From: Clostridiales bacterium
GTDB lineage: Bacteria > Bacillota > Clostridia > Lachnospirales > Lachnospiraceae
Assembly (NCBI GenBank): GCA_012735495.1
Contig: JAAYHD010000032.1
Coordinates: forward strand, 43,762-107,761
Direction of reading: 5' to 3'
Length of the DNA stretch: 64,000 nucleotides
Every line of letters begins with the position of its first letter. The stretch's first letter is position 1. The notes beneath the pieces are model-generated. The model had not been told where the DNA came from, did no database searches, and saw only the letters and a program-made list of their open reading frames with translations. This document shows positions 35,936 to 44,747 of this stretch, in pieces. The position numbers and the translations under genes were made by a program.

Positions 35936-36104
35936 ACTGCCGCCCTCATTTGCTAATTTTTATAATATCTTCCAATAAATTATAATATAATAATTATACA
36001 AAACAATGCCGAATATTAACATGAGCAATCCTTTCCAATCCTTGCCGGTTCCGGCACCCGGTTTGTAAAAAATGCATAAAACTATGAAAAATATGTGGCT
36101 TCTC

Positions 36105-36132
36105 TTGACTTATTGACAGAAACGTTTAAAAT
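36105..36132 (+). promoter_or_regulatory. SigA promoter of the foldase-like gene
   Basis: TTGACT (36105-36110), 16 bp, TAAAAT (36127-36132), ending 32 bp before the GTG start codon of the gene at 36165. Confidence 0.6.
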
Positions 36133-36164
36133 AGTCATCATGATGATACAATGGAGGTAACAAC

Positions 36165-37268
36165 GTGAACAAATCAAAGAAGATTATAAAGGACACGGGA
36201 AAACCCAAAAAGAAACACATAAAAATTAATCCGATGATATGGGTTGCAGCCGCTGCCGTATTAGGCCTGGCATTGATTGCAGCGTTGCTGATTGATCAAT
36301 TATACAAGAGACCCCTGGTAGTTGTTGATGGTGAAAAGTATTATCTTGAGGATATGAAATACCATATCTATACCATAGAGGCAAATTACGACTATATTGA
36401 CCAGCTTTATGGCGGCACATACTGGGATTCGGCCAACTACAATTATCCATCCATGTCAAACCGCGAATATGCCAAGCTGGAAGCTATTAATAATTTTGTA
36501 TACGAATTGATTTTATATAAAGAAGCGGTAGCCAATGGTTATACCCTGACCGAAGAAGAGTCCGAAAAGGTCGAGGAAAACGTCAATTCATTCATCAACG
36601 ACCTGGGACTCAGTGAGAAATTCCTGAAGGAGAACGGCTTTACTCCTGAATTTCTCAGGGATGTCTTTACCAGAAACACTCTTGCCACGCGATTCAAGCA
36701 GGATGTGATAGATTCCCTGGATATTGATGATGAAGCAATAAAGGCTGAGTTCAAGTATGAAGACTACAGGCAGTATGACATCGAGTACCTGTTCATATCA
36801 ACCGCACCAACGGAAACGGATGATGAGGAATCCGATGATAACAAAGCCAATGAGGTAAAGAAACAGACCGCGCTGGAGAAAATCACATCCTACAGGGAAA
36901 AGGCGTTGGAAACCGAGGATTGGTCGAAGCTTGTTCCCGAAGACGAGAAGGAACTGATATACAGGTCTTCTTACTTCCTGCCAACCGACACCTATTATCC
37001 GGAAAACCTGATGGAAGTCATGCTTGAGATGGAAAACGGCGAAATCTCCGATGTTATTGAAACCGAAAGCGGATATTATGTGGTACGCATGGTTAACAAC
37101 AACTCCTCGGCAACCTATGACAGCAAGGTGGAAGCAGCCATAACCGAAAAAGAAGAAGAGGAATTTGCAAAAGAATACGAAAGCAATATCTATCCTAAGT
37201 ATACGGTTGATCTGAAAGAAAAAGCCATAAGGAATCTCAGGCTTGGACGAATTACACTGGTGGATTGA
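36165..37268 (+). CDS. membrane-anchored SurA/PrsA-like peptidyl-prolyl isomerase-related protein
   Basis: 367 residues starting at GTG after GGAGG. A Lys-rich cytoplasmic start precedes one membrane helix (MIWVAAAAVLGLALIAALLI), so the rest lies outside the cell. The middle resembles the SurA N-terminal chaperone domain (YAKLEAINNFVYELILYKEAVANGYTLTEEE), and the C-terminus has a degenerate parvulin pattern (MENGEISDVIETESGYYVVRMV). It should help fold exported proteins. The parvulin domain looks short, so isomerase activity is uncertain. No lipobox; the helix is an uncleaved anchor. Confidence 0.8.
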   Translation: MNKSKKIIKDTGKPKKKHIKINPMIWVAAAAVLGLALIAALLIDQLYKRPLVVVDGEKYYLEDMKYHIYTIEANYDYIDQLYGGTYWDSANYNYPSMSNREYAKLEAINNFVYELILYKEAVANGYTLTEEESEKVEENVNSFINDLGLSEKFLKENGFTPEFLRDVFTRNTLATRFKQDVIDSLDIDDEAIKAEFKYEDYRQYDIEYLFISTAPTETDDEESDDNKANEVKKQTALEKITSYREKALETEDWSKLVPEDEKELIYRSSYFLPTDTYYPENLMEVMLEMENGEISDVIETESGYYVVRMVNNNSSATYDSKVEAAITEKEEEEFAKEYESNIYPKYTVDLKEKAIRNLRLGRITLVD

Positions 37269-37288
37269 CCAATAATAATGATTTATAT

Positions 37289-37341
37289 AACAGCCGTATT
37301 ATATGTAATCATGCATAATGGTTATATATAATACGGTTATT
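37289..37341. repeat. imperfect inverted repeat between the foldase gene and trkA
   Basis: AACAGCCGTATTATATGTAA (37289-37308) and TTATATATAATACGGTTATT (37322-37341) pair at 17 of 20 positions around a 13-nt loop. No T tract follows, so it is a weak terminator at best; it could also be an mRNA-stabilising 3' structure. Confidence 0.5.
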
Positions 37342-37401
37342 AATATGATTATAAAATTGCATGAATGTGCTATAAATTCATATGGTAATCTGTTTTTTAC
37401 A

Positions 37402-37410
37402 TGCTATAAT
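37402..37410 (+). promoter_or_regulatory. extended -10 promoter of trkAH
   Basis: TGCTATAAT (TG two bases before TATAAT at 37405-37410) without a convincing -35, 33 bp before the trkA ATG. Confidence 0.5.
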
Positions 37411-37442
37411 TAGATAACATCAAAACAGGAAAGGATATTGTT

Positions 37443-38798
37443 ATGAACATAATTATTGTTGGATGCGGAAAAGTCGGAGCGACCCTGGCCGAGCACCTGG
37501 ACCAGGAAGGGCATAATGTCGTCGTAGTGGACAATAAAGCATCTGTCATCGATAATGTAACCAATTTCTTGGATGTCATGGGCGTTGTGGGCAGCGGTGC
37601 AAGCTACAGCGTTCTTGTGGATGCAGGCATCGAAAAGGCCGATCTTTTAATAGCCGTTACAGGCTCGGATGAGCTTAATCTTCTGTGCTGCCTGGTGGCT
37701 CAAAAGGCTGGAAGATGCCATACTATAGCAAGAGTCCGCAACCCTTTATACAATGAAGAAATTGATTTCATAAAAGAAGAAATGGGATTATCCATGACCA
37801 TAAATCCTGAGCTTGAGGCCGCAACAGAAATGGCGGCTCTGATAAATCTGCCCTCCGCCATTGAGATAGATACCTTTGCCAAGGGAAATGTTGAGCTGCT
37901 AAGATTCCAAATTCCCGAAAACTCGGTGCTTAATAACATGAAGATTATGAATATCCTGACAGATCTTCACAGCAAGGTTCTGGTCTGCATAGTCGAACGG
38001 GATGACGAAGTATTCATCCCTTCCGGCAGCTTTGAACTCCGTTCAAAGGACATAATATCAATAGTTGCCTCCCACAAGCATGCCATCGACTTCTTTCAGA
38101 AGATTGGAATTCATGCAGAAAGAAGCAAAAGCATCATGCTGGTTGGCGGCAGCACCCTGACAGTATATCTGGCAAAAATGCTGGAAGACTCGGATATCAA
38201 GATAACCATAATCGAACAAAACAAGGATCGCTGCGAGGAACTCAGCAACCTGCTTCCGAACGCGATGATAATAAATGCCAATGCCACCGAGAATAATGTT
38301 CTTTTGGAGGAAGGCATTGAAACAGTGGACGCATTTGCCGCCCTGACCAATTACGACGAGGAAAACATACTTCTGGCGCTGTATGCCAACAAATGCTCAA
38401 AAGCAAAGGTGTTTACAAAGATAACAAGAATGACCTATGACAATATAGTCGACGAGCTGCCTCTTGGTATTATTATCAATCCCAAGCTGGTTACGGCCCA
38501 CCGTATTTTACAGCATGTCAGGGCCATGGAAAACTCCAAGGGAAGCAATGTTGAAACCCTGTACAAGCTTATAGGCAACAAGGTGGAAGCCCTGGAGTTC
38601 TATGCAAGAAGCAATGCAAAGCTTCTTGGCATTCCTCTTGAAAAGCTGAGAATAAAGCCCAACATACTGGTATGCTGTATAAACCGGAACGGCAAAATCA
38701 TAATCCCCAATGGAAAGGACTATATACAGGAGGGGGACACCGTTGTTATAGTAACTACCAACAAAGGCCTTAATGACCTTAATGATATTCTTGCATAA
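37443..38798 (+). CDS. trkA: Trk potassium transport system NAD-binding protein TrkA
   Basis: 451 residues made of two repeats of RCK-N (Rossmann) plus RCK-C. The first Rossmann motif is IIVGCGKVGATLAEHL with the acidic VVVVD at the end of strand 2, the second is MLVGGSTLTVYLAKML with ITIIEQ. RCK-C ends are FIPSGSFELRSKDIISIV and IIPNGKDYIQEGDTVVIV. It gates the TrkH channel from the cytoplasm in response to nucleotides. The second Rossmann loop lacks the full GxGxxG pattern, which is common. trkH follows 40 bp later. Confidence 0.95.
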   Translation: MNIIIVGCGKVGATLAEHLDQEGHNVVVVDNKASVIDNVTNFLDVMGVVGSGASYSVLVDAGIEKADLLIAVTGSDELNLLCCLVAQKAGRCHTIARVRNPLYNEEIDFIKEEMGLSMTINPELEAATEMAALINLPSAIEIDTFAKGNVELLRFQIPENSVLNNMKIMNILTDLHSKVLVCIVERDDEVFIPSGSFELRSKDIISIVASHKHAIDFFQKIGIHAERSKSIMLVGGSTLTVYLAKMLEDSDIKITIIEQNKDRCEELSNLLPNAMIINANATENNVLLEEGIETVDAFAALTNYDEENILLALYANKCSKAKVFTKITRMTYDNIVDELPLGIIINPKLVTAHRILQHVRAMENSKGSNVETLYKLIGNKVEALEFYARSNAKLLGIPLEKLRIKPNILVCCINRNGKIIIPNGKDYIQEGDTVVIVTTNKGLNDLNDILA

Positions 38799-38838
38799 CA
38801 TGATGGTTGGAACATAAGATTCGGCATAAGGAGTAATT

Positions 38839-40275
38839 ATGAACAAATCGATTATTCTGCATGTTTTAGGTTGGATAATGTGCTTTGAAGCCGCTTTCAT
38901 GGCATTATCCTTCATTGTCGCACTGATATATGGCGAAAACGGCAGCGGACTGGCATTTCTTATTACTATCGGCATTTGCCTTTTGCTTGGCATACCCCTT
39001 GTTATTAAAAAACCTAAAAACAAGGTCTTTTTTGCCAAAGAAGGCTTCGTATCCGTTGCCTTAGGTTGGGTTGTTCTCAGCTTGCTGGGTACTCTTCCGT
39101 TTTATATAAGCGGACAGATACCCGGCTTTATAGATGCCCTTTTTGAAACCATATCGGGATTCACCACCACGGGCTCCAGCATATTAAGCGATGTTGAAGC
39201 CCTCGATTACAGCATGCTGTTCTGGAGAAGCTTTACTCACTGGATCGGGGGGATGGGTGTATTGGTTTTCATCCTTGCCATTTTGCCGCTTGCCAGAGGG
39301 GAGAGCATGCATATTATGCGTGCCGAAAGCACCGGGCCTTCAGTGGAAAAGCTTGTGCCGAGGATGAGGACAAGTGCTTCTTTATTGTACGGCATATACA
39401 TTGGTCTGACGATTTTACAGATCCTGCTTCTTCTTGCCGGCAGAATGCCATTGTTTGATGCGATAACGCTTTCCTTCGGTTCGGCAGGAACAGGAGGATT
39501 CGCAATTAAGAACAGCAACCTGACTTCCTATACGACATATCAGCAAATTGTAATCGGCCTGTTTATGTTCCTGTTCGGAGTAAACTTTAACTTCTACTAT
39601 CTGATACTTCTTCGCAGGGTTAAAGATGCCTTCAAAATAGAAGAGGTAAGGTGGTATGCTGTAATAGTTGCCGTTTCAGTTATCCTTATAGCCCTGAATA
39701 CGGGCGGATTCAAAGGGTTTTTGGGATCGCTGCACCAATCCGCATTTCAAGTTACCTCAATCATAACCACCACCGGTTATGCCATGGTGGATTTCAACCA
39801 TTGGCCTTCCTTTTCAAAGGAGGTGCTTGTTTTGCTCATGTTTATCGGTGCGTGCGCAGGCAGCACGGGAGGAGGTATGAAGGTTTCCCGTATTATTACA
39901 CTGTTCAAGGCGGTAGGCAGGGAAATGTCACATCTGGTTCATAAACGCAGCGTAAAAGTACTTAAGCTTAACGGCAAAAAGATTGAAAAGGAAACCCTCC
40001 ATTCAATAATTATCTTTTTTATTACTTACATGATTATATTTGCTGTGTCTTTCCTTATAATATCCCTGGATAATTTTGATGTAACCACCAACTTTACCGC
40101 AACCCTGGCCACGCTGAGCAATATCGGCCCCGGCTTGGAGTCGGTCGGCCCGATGGGCAATTTCGAAGGCTTTTCCGTTCTGTCCAAGCTAGTCATGATG
40201 TTCAATATGCTGGCGGGCAGGCTGGAGATATTCCCTCTGCTTCTGTTGTTCTCGCCATCCACCTGGAAGCAGTAA
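38839..40275 (+). CDS. trkH: TrkH-family potassium uptake protein
   Basis: 478 residues with repeated membrane-pore-membrane units. Selectivity-filter loops are visible: FETISGFTTTGSSIL, SFGSAGTGGFAI, TSIITTTGYAMVDF and ATLSNIGPGLESVG, as is the conserved GACAGSTGGGMK. It imports K+ as the channel subunit of the Trk system, regulated by TrkA. AAGGAG precedes the ATG. A bidirectional terminator follows. Confidence 0.95.
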   Translation: MNKSIILHVLGWIMCFEAAFMALSFIVALIYGENGSGLAFLITIGICLLLGIPLVIKKPKNKVFFAKEGFVSVALGWVVLSLLGTLPFYISGQIPGFIDALFETISGFTTTGSSILSDVEALDYSMLFWRSFTHWIGGMGVLVFILAILPLARGESMHIMRAESTGPSVEKLVPRMRTSASLLYGIYIGLTILQILLLLAGRMPLFDAITLSFGSAGTGGFAIKNSNLTSYTTYQQIVIGLFMFLFGVNFNFYYLILLRRVKDAFKIEEVRWYAVIVAVSVILIALNTGGFKGFLGSLHQSAFQVTSIITTTGYAMVDFNHWPSFSKEVLVLLMFIGACAGSTGGGMKVSRIITLFKAVGREMSHLVHKRSVKVLKLNGKKIEKETLHSIIIFFITYMIIFAVSFLIISLDNFDVTTNFTATLATLSNIGPGLESVGPMGNFEGFSVLSKLVMMFNMLAGRLEIFPLLLLFSPSTWKQ

Positions 40276-40313
40276 ATAAGGGCAATGCGGTGTTCCGATT
40301 AAAACAAGCAATT

Positions 40314-40360
40314 AGGGCATGTGAGGCTCCGAAAAGCACACCTGGAATCACACATGCCCT
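40314..40360. terminator. bidirectional terminator between trkH and nrdJ
   Basis: AGGGCATGTG (40314-40323) pairs perfectly with CACATGCCCT (40351-40360). A-rich and T-rich flanks on either side are modest, but the convergent position supports a shared terminator. Confidence 0.6.
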
Positions 40361-40374
40361 ATTATTATCCGTAT

Positions 40375-42462
40375 TTATCTTACAGGACATACACCGTTTT
40401 CACAGTCGGCATCCGTAATGTCATGCGGGTCGGAATTGTCATATGATGCAAGGAGCTCATAATCTATCGGCTTTATCCGGCTTACCCGCTCCTCATAGTC
40501 TTCCCTTGTGGTTGTCTCATATGGAAGCAGTGGATAGGTTTCCTCCGTAAGCGGAATGAACGTTATGCCGACCACGTAGTCGAAGTTTTCATACAGCCAT
40601 CTTGCCACATCATCCCATTCATTTTCCCTTACATGAACGGTAATCGACGAGTTATGGTCCGTCCAGTTCTGCATTGTCAGTTTATAAAGCTCAAGCTGCT
40701 CAACGGCGCTCACATCGTATTTGGTCCTGCCCTCCGGTGCTTTGACGGGGAATTCAATGACCTTGATTGGGCTTCCGCCATCGGAGGTTCCGTTTTCGTC
40801 ATATACGGGGTAGCTTCCCTGGGCTTCAATCATCTTAAACAGCGGATCCGATGCGGATATTCTAATCCTTCGTATATAATAATTGGAGTGGGCAAAATGT
40901 ATGCCGCTGCTGACGCATGGAAGCATTGACAGGGTTCCTTCCGGCTTTATGGTTGTCATAAGCTTTGGAGGTTCTATGCCAAGCTCTGCGCAGTACCGTC
41001 TGCCTTCATTGTGGACCTCTTCCCTCAGCCTTCCAAGCAGATTCGCCAGGCCGTCATAGCTTAAACCTGTCTTGTTCACCATATCCATCATGCCGGTAAG
41101 GGATACCCCGACAATCCGGTCCTCCTGCATGACCCTGTTCCATTCCGGAAGCTCGGCCTCAATCAGGGTCATCCGGATTGCCACCCTTGCGGAAAGCCTT
41201 AGGGTTTCCTTAAGCTCTTCTTCATCAAGCACATTCCCTTTTACAAATCCCATCAGGTTGTTGGTGGTCAGGTTACAGCACTGCTTCGACCTGAGCAGAA
41301 TCTCACCGCACGGATTGCAGCCTTCAAAGGAAGGTTTTCTTCGCAGGGCCTCCGCGCCGTTGATAAACCCGGGCTCACCGTTTATCTTTATCGAATCTAT
41401 AATTTCCTTGATTTTTTCAAAGGAGGGACGGTTATAGTATATAACCGAATTATTGCTCATTCTCCTGTGGGATATTTCCTTGTCGATTATCCATTTGCCG
41501 TCGGCATACCTGTAAATGTTGCGCTTGGCGTTAATAACCCCGTAATCATCCTCGTCACAGATGACCATCATTGCGCTTCTTCTAACCCCGCCGGATACGA
41601 CATTTTCACTGATTATGGTGGCAATGTCAAGCAGGTCTATGGTTTGCAGCATCCCATCTTCTCTCCGGTTTACCACCTTATTTATCTTCTCAAACATCCT
41701 CTTTAATGACTTGTGTCCGGAAGCCCTGCCGCCGAATCTTTTTAAACGCTCCCCTTCCGGCCGTACATAGCTGTAATCTATGACTATTCTTGCCACATCC
41801 TTGTACTCGTCAAGGGAAATTAAGTTAAAATAGCTCCTTAACGCGTCGCACCAGCCTTCCTTGCTGTCTCCTACCAAGATAACCGCATTGGAGCCGTTGT
41901 TCCTGTCCAGTAAGCATACGGTATTCTCCATGTCTTCCTTCGGGGTCCTGGCCCTTATGGTTTCATCGTACCTTCCCTCAAGCATGACATGACGGACCTT
42001 GGGAAACCCTGCCGTCATCTCTTTGGATATACGGACACCTACGCCGCTTCCTATCATAAGCAGGTAGAATACCTCAACCAGGTCCGAAAACTTCTCTATA
42101 TTCGTAAAAGCACAGTTGAAATTGGACAGGGGATACATCTCCACAACCTCGGTGCCTCCCATATACAGGGTCCGACCCGAGGTAAAGGTCTTTAAGTTAA
42201 ACAGCCTGTCGAACAAAAGCTCCGCTTCCTTTTTTTCCTCTTCCATATTGACGGGAAGACCCATCTTCTCCTTGTACCTGATTCCCAGGCTGACGTTGTA
42301 CTCCGTCGTTCTCTTTACGGTTTCAAACCAGGTTTCCCGTCTCTTCTTATCCTCCAGGTACCTGGAATAAGTTCTAAGATATACAAACTCGCCTATGTGG
42401 CTGAGCGGGCTTTTTGCATTCCGATATTTATTTAAGAATTCCTCTGTCAGTAAACGTTCCAT
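40375..42462 (-). CDS. nrdJ: adenosylcobalamin-dependent ribonucleoside-triphosphate reductase (class II)
   Basis: 695 residues of the monomeric Lactobacillus leichmannii type. The radical-site Cys lies in FEGCNPCGEILL, partner cysteines in KQCCNLTTNNLMG, and the C-terminal redox pair in CENGVCPVR. It reduces ribonucleoside triphosphates to deoxynucleotides using vitamin B12 and needs no oxygen, so it suits an anaerobe or facultative organism. GGAGGAA precedes the ATG. The promoter carries two NrdR-type boxes. No cobalamin riboswitch is visible upstream. Confidence 0.95.
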   Translation of the reverse strand: MERLLTEEFLNKYRNAKSPLSHIGEFVYLRTYSRYLEDKKRRETWFETVKRTTEYNVSLGIRYKEKMGLPVNMEEEKKEAELLFDRLFNLKTFTSGRTLYMGGTEVVEMYPLSNFNCAFTNIEKFSDLVEVFYLLMIGSGVGVRISKEMTAGFPKVRHVMLEGRYDETIRARTPKEDMENTVCLLDRNNGSNAVILVGDSKEGWCDALRSYFNLISLDEYKDVARIVIDYSYVRPEGERLKRFGGRASGHKSLKRMFEKINKVVNRREDGMLQTIDLLDIATIISENVVSGGVRRSAMMVICDEDDYGVINAKRNIYRYADGKWIIDKEISHRRMSNNSVIYYNRPSFEKIKEIIDSIKINGEPGFINGAEALRRKPSFEGCNPCGEILLRSKQCCNLTTNNLMGFVKGNVLDEEELKETLRLSARVAIRMTLIEAELPEWNRVMQEDRIVGVSLTGMMDMVNKTGLSYDGLANLLGRLREEVHNEGRRYCAELGIEPPKLMTTIKPEGTLSMLPCVSSGIHFAHSNYYIRRIRISASDPLFKMIEAQGSYPVYDENGTSDGGSPIKVIEFPVKAPEGRTKYDVSAVEQLELYKLTMQNWTDHNSSITVHVRENEWDDVARWLYENFDYVVGITFIPLTEETYPLLPYETTTREDYEERVSRIKPIDYELLASYDNSDPHDITDADCENGVCPVR

Positions 42463-42537
42463 ACTCTTCCTCCAATCCTATGTACCGCTGCAGACACAGC
42501 CATCTATTCTCTTTAAACCTTCTTTTGGCCTTCATTG

Positions 42538-42551
42538 CACAATATATTGTG
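42538..42551. promoter_or_regulatory. NrdR box 1 (CACAATATATTGTG)
   Basis: Perfect 14-bp palindrome matching the NrdR box consensus. It covers +1 to about +14 of the nrdJ transcript predicted from the promoter at 42558-42586, so binding of NrdR-(d)ATP would block transcription. Confidence 0.8.
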
Positions 42552-42557
42552 TTTCTT

Positions 42558-42586
42558 ATTATATATAAATACAACATATGTGTCAA
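42558..42586 (-). promoter_or_regulatory. SigA promoter of nrdJ
   Basis: On the minus strand TTGACA (42586-42581), 17 bp, TATAAT (42563-42558): both boxes match the consensus exactly with ideal spacing. The leader to the nrdJ ATG is about 90 nt. Confidence 0.9.
42570..42585. promoter_or_regulatory. NrdR box 2 (TACAACATATGTGTCA), imperfect
   Basis: Half-sites ACAA and TGTG are offset 31-32 bp from those of box 1, that is three helical turns, the spacing known for paired NrdR boxes. It overlaps the -35 and spacer. Confidence 0.7.
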
Positions 42587-42644
42587 TAGTTAATTGAAAA
42601 TAATAATCATTTAGATTTTTTGTTAATCCATTAACAATGTCATA

Positions 42645-42684
42645 TAAAAAAGATAAGCAACCAAACCGATTGATTGCTTATCTT
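42645..42684 (-). terminator. Rho-independent terminator of the RuBisCO-like protein operon
   Basis: AAGATAAGCAA (42650-42660) and TTGCTTATCTT (42674-42684) form an 11-bp perfect stem; on the minus strand it is followed by TTTT, just downstream of the last gene of the island. Confidence 0.85.
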
Positions 42685-42703
42685 AATATTGTCTTCATCT
42701 GTT

Positions 42704-43972
42704 TTATTTATTCCAAAGCTTGAGCGCTTCTTCCAGTTCCTTGTGTTCCCCGGCTGCCTGCCTTAGAGGTATGCCGTTCATAACCGCCTTTATTGCCTGC
42801 ATCATTGCATTGGCACCTGCCGCCGCTCCCATCGGATGTCCCTGGATGGCTCCGCCGGCTGCCAGAATTATATCGTTGCCCAGCTCTTTCATATATTTCT
42901 CGACCATGCCGGGATGAACTCCGCCTCCAATGGAAGGCATGACAGGTTTTATATCATAGAACGGAAAGGTAAGCTGCTGTATAATCTGCAGGTATTTCTG
43001 GCGCAGCATCGGGTATCCGCCGTACGGAGTATTAACCATGACCGTGTCGGCACCGGCCAGCCTTGGAAGCTTTCCGACCGCAAGGGTTGAGCTCATGCCG
43101 CTTTGGATGCCCTCATAGAACATGCCAGCTCCGGCACAATGGGCCAGGATCGGCACATGCACCGTCTTTGCAATCCGGGCCAGCACACTGTAGCCGACAG
43201 CCGCGAAGTTCACCATTATCGCTTCCGCTCCGGCCTCAATCACCTTGTTTACGGTATCCATTATGGTAAGGGCGCCGTCCGTAACATTTACGATATACAG
43301 GACTTTTCTGCCCGTCTTTTCATATGCGGCCTGTGCAGCCTTCTTAAATGCCTTTACCCTTTGATATGCAGGGCTGTAGCCCGGGCTGCCCAAAAGCTCG
43401 TCATCCTTGATCAAATCCACTTCGCCCAGGGCCGTTTCATAGAAAATTCTTGCTCCCTCCTCGGGTGTCAGTCCCGTACAGGGCTTGATCATGTTCAGAA
43501 GAAGGGGCCTGTCCTTTACACCGGTCAGTTTCCGGATGCCTTCTATACCGTATCGGGGCCCCGGAAAGCTCTCTGCAAATGCCTTCGGAAACTCGATATC
43601 AAGCAGCTTGACCTGGGCCGATGTGGAAGCATCATTCCCAAGCAGGGCCGTAATAACCAGGGGAAAGTCGGGTGTAAAATTGGCCGTGGGGTACGCGATC
43701 TGAATCAGATACTGCCTTTCCTCTTCTTCTATCTGTGTTGAAAGGTCAACAGGCGGAACATCATATATCTGTATGACCTTGCCCATATACTTTTCCCTTA
43801 TGTCATCGGTAATGCCGGGAACCGGCACCCAAGTTCCTATAGTCTGCCCTATGGCAAGGGATGACGCTTTTTTTACAATGTCAACATCCCTGTCTATCTT
43901 AATATAATATGTTGCTACAATAAAATCCTTCTCCCTGATGTTCTCAGGAAGGCTGAATAAATATTGATCCAT
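42704..43972 (-). CDS. RuBisCO-like protein (form IV large chain family)
   Basis: 422 residues aligning with the RuBisCO large subunit by eye. Kept: TGTW-like TIGTW, MIKPCTGL (Lys175 equivalent), VDLIKDDE (Lys201, Asp203, Glu204: carbamate and Mg site), PSIGGGVHPG (Ser379-Gly-Gly) and AAGGAIQGHP (Gly403-Gly404). Changed: Lys177 to Cys, Arg295 to Cys (AHCAGAG), His327 and Lys334 loop absent. So it is a RuBisCO-like protein, not a CO2-fixing enzyme. Relatives enolise or decarboxylate keto-sugar phosphates (OiaX, OiaT, MtnW). Last gene of the island, 28 bp after the GntR gene. A decarboxylase role giving L-erythrulose-1-phosphate fits its TPI- and RpiB-like neighbours but is inference. Confidence 0.9.
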   Translation of the reverse strand: MDQYLFSLPENIREKDFIVATYYIKIDRDVDIVKKASSLAIGQTIGTWVPVPGITDDIREKYMGKVIQIYDVPPVDLSTQIEEEERQYLIQIAYPTANFTPDFPLVITALLGNDASTSAQVKLLDIEFPKAFAESFPGPRYGIEGIRKLTGVKDRPLLLNMIKPCTGLTPEEGARIFYETALGEVDLIKDDELLGSPGYSPAYQRVKAFKKAAQAAYEKTGRKVLYIVNVTDGALTIMDTVNKVIEAGAEAIMVNFAAVGYSVLARIAKTVHVPILAHCAGAGMFYEGIQSGMSSTLAVGKLPRLAGADTVMVNTPYGGYPMLRQKYLQIIQQLTFPFYDIKPVMPSIGGGVHPGMVEKYMKELGNDIILAAGGAIQGHPMGAAAGANAMMQAIKAVMNGIPLRQAAGEHKELEEALKLWNK

Positions 43973-44000
43973 AATTTTCTCCTAAGCTTATAATGAGGGT

Positions 44001-44720
44001 TTATTCCTCAAAATATGCCGACGCGTCGTAAGGGATATCTTCTATCCTGCGCGCCAGGTTCGTCTGAAGCAGACGGTACAGCTTCTCGGAATCCCTTTCC
44101 CTCAGAGCCTCCAGGTAGCTGTCGTGCTCCTCCATCATTCTTTCACGGGAATAAACATCTTTAATGAACTTCTGGCCATAAATCAGCTTGAAGAAGGACA
44201 AGCTGTCCCACAAGGATTCAATCATCGAGCAGATCCTCGGCAGGCCGCTTATACTGTAAATGGTAAAGTGATAATATCGGTTGATTTTATATACATCCTT
44301 TGCAGGCACCTCGTCCTGGCATACGGTTACCTTGTACTGGCAGTTGATTTTTTCAAGCAGTCTGATATGCTCCTCGGTAACATGCTTGCAGGCGTGATAT
44401 CCCGCAACCGGTTCCAATGCCTGCCGGGCTATGTAGATCTCCTTGACATCGTCTTTTGTCAGCTTGATAAGCCTGGTTCCGACATAAGGAACAGATTCGG
44501 CCAGGCCCATTTTCTCCAGGTTGCTCAATGCTTCACGGATAGGCATGCGGCTCACACCCAATTGATTCGCGAGCTCTTCCGTATTCAATTTTTCACCCAT
44601 GTGCAATTTCCCGTCCATAATCCAATCCATAAGCTTGCCAAGCACTAGGTCAGGAAGCTTGTTATGCGGAATAACATCCGAATTCATATTGTTCATTGTG
44701 ATACGCATGTTTAAATCCAT
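44001..44720 (-). CDS. GntR-family transcriptional regulator (FCD/VanR subfamily)
   Basis: About 239 residues. N-terminal winged helix: LVLGKLMDWIMDGKLHMGEKLNTEELANQLGVSRMPIREALSNLEKMGLA. The C-terminal FCD all-helical domain has the metal/ligand pattern ARQALEPVAGYHA, YHFTIYSISG and HDSYLEALRERD. Such regulators respond to carboxylic or sugar acids. It is embedded in the operon it may control, between the class II aldolase-like and RuBisCO-like genes. Several in-frame ATGs exist at the start; I keep 44720. The inverted repeat at 53662-53705 is a candidate site. Confidence 0.9.
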   Translation of the reverse strand: MDLNMRITMNNMNSDVIPHNKLPDLVLGKLMDWIMDGKLHMGEKLNTEELANQLGVSRMPIREALSNLEKMGLAESVPYVGTRLIKLTKDDVKEIYIARQALEPVAGYHACKHVTEEHIRLLEKINCQYKVTVCQDEVPAKDVYKINRYYHFTIYSISGLPRICSMIESLWDSLSFFKLIYGQKFIKDVYSRERMMEEHDSYLEALRERDSEKLYRLLQTNLARRIEDIPYDASAYFEE

Positions 44721-44747
44721 GATTCATCGCCCATCCTATTCTATATT

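Noticed and set aside
42463-42600. Cobalamin riboswitch before nrdJ
   Set aside because: The leader of about 90 nt is too short and lacks the B12 box; NrdR boxes explain the region.
43103-43741. 212-codon plus-strand ORF
   Set aside because: Antisense shadow of the RuBisCO-like gene; no start signal and no family.
42704-43972. Functional CO2-fixing RuBisCO
   Set aside because: Lys177, Arg295, His327 and the Lys334 loop are not conserved and no phosphoribulokinase is present.
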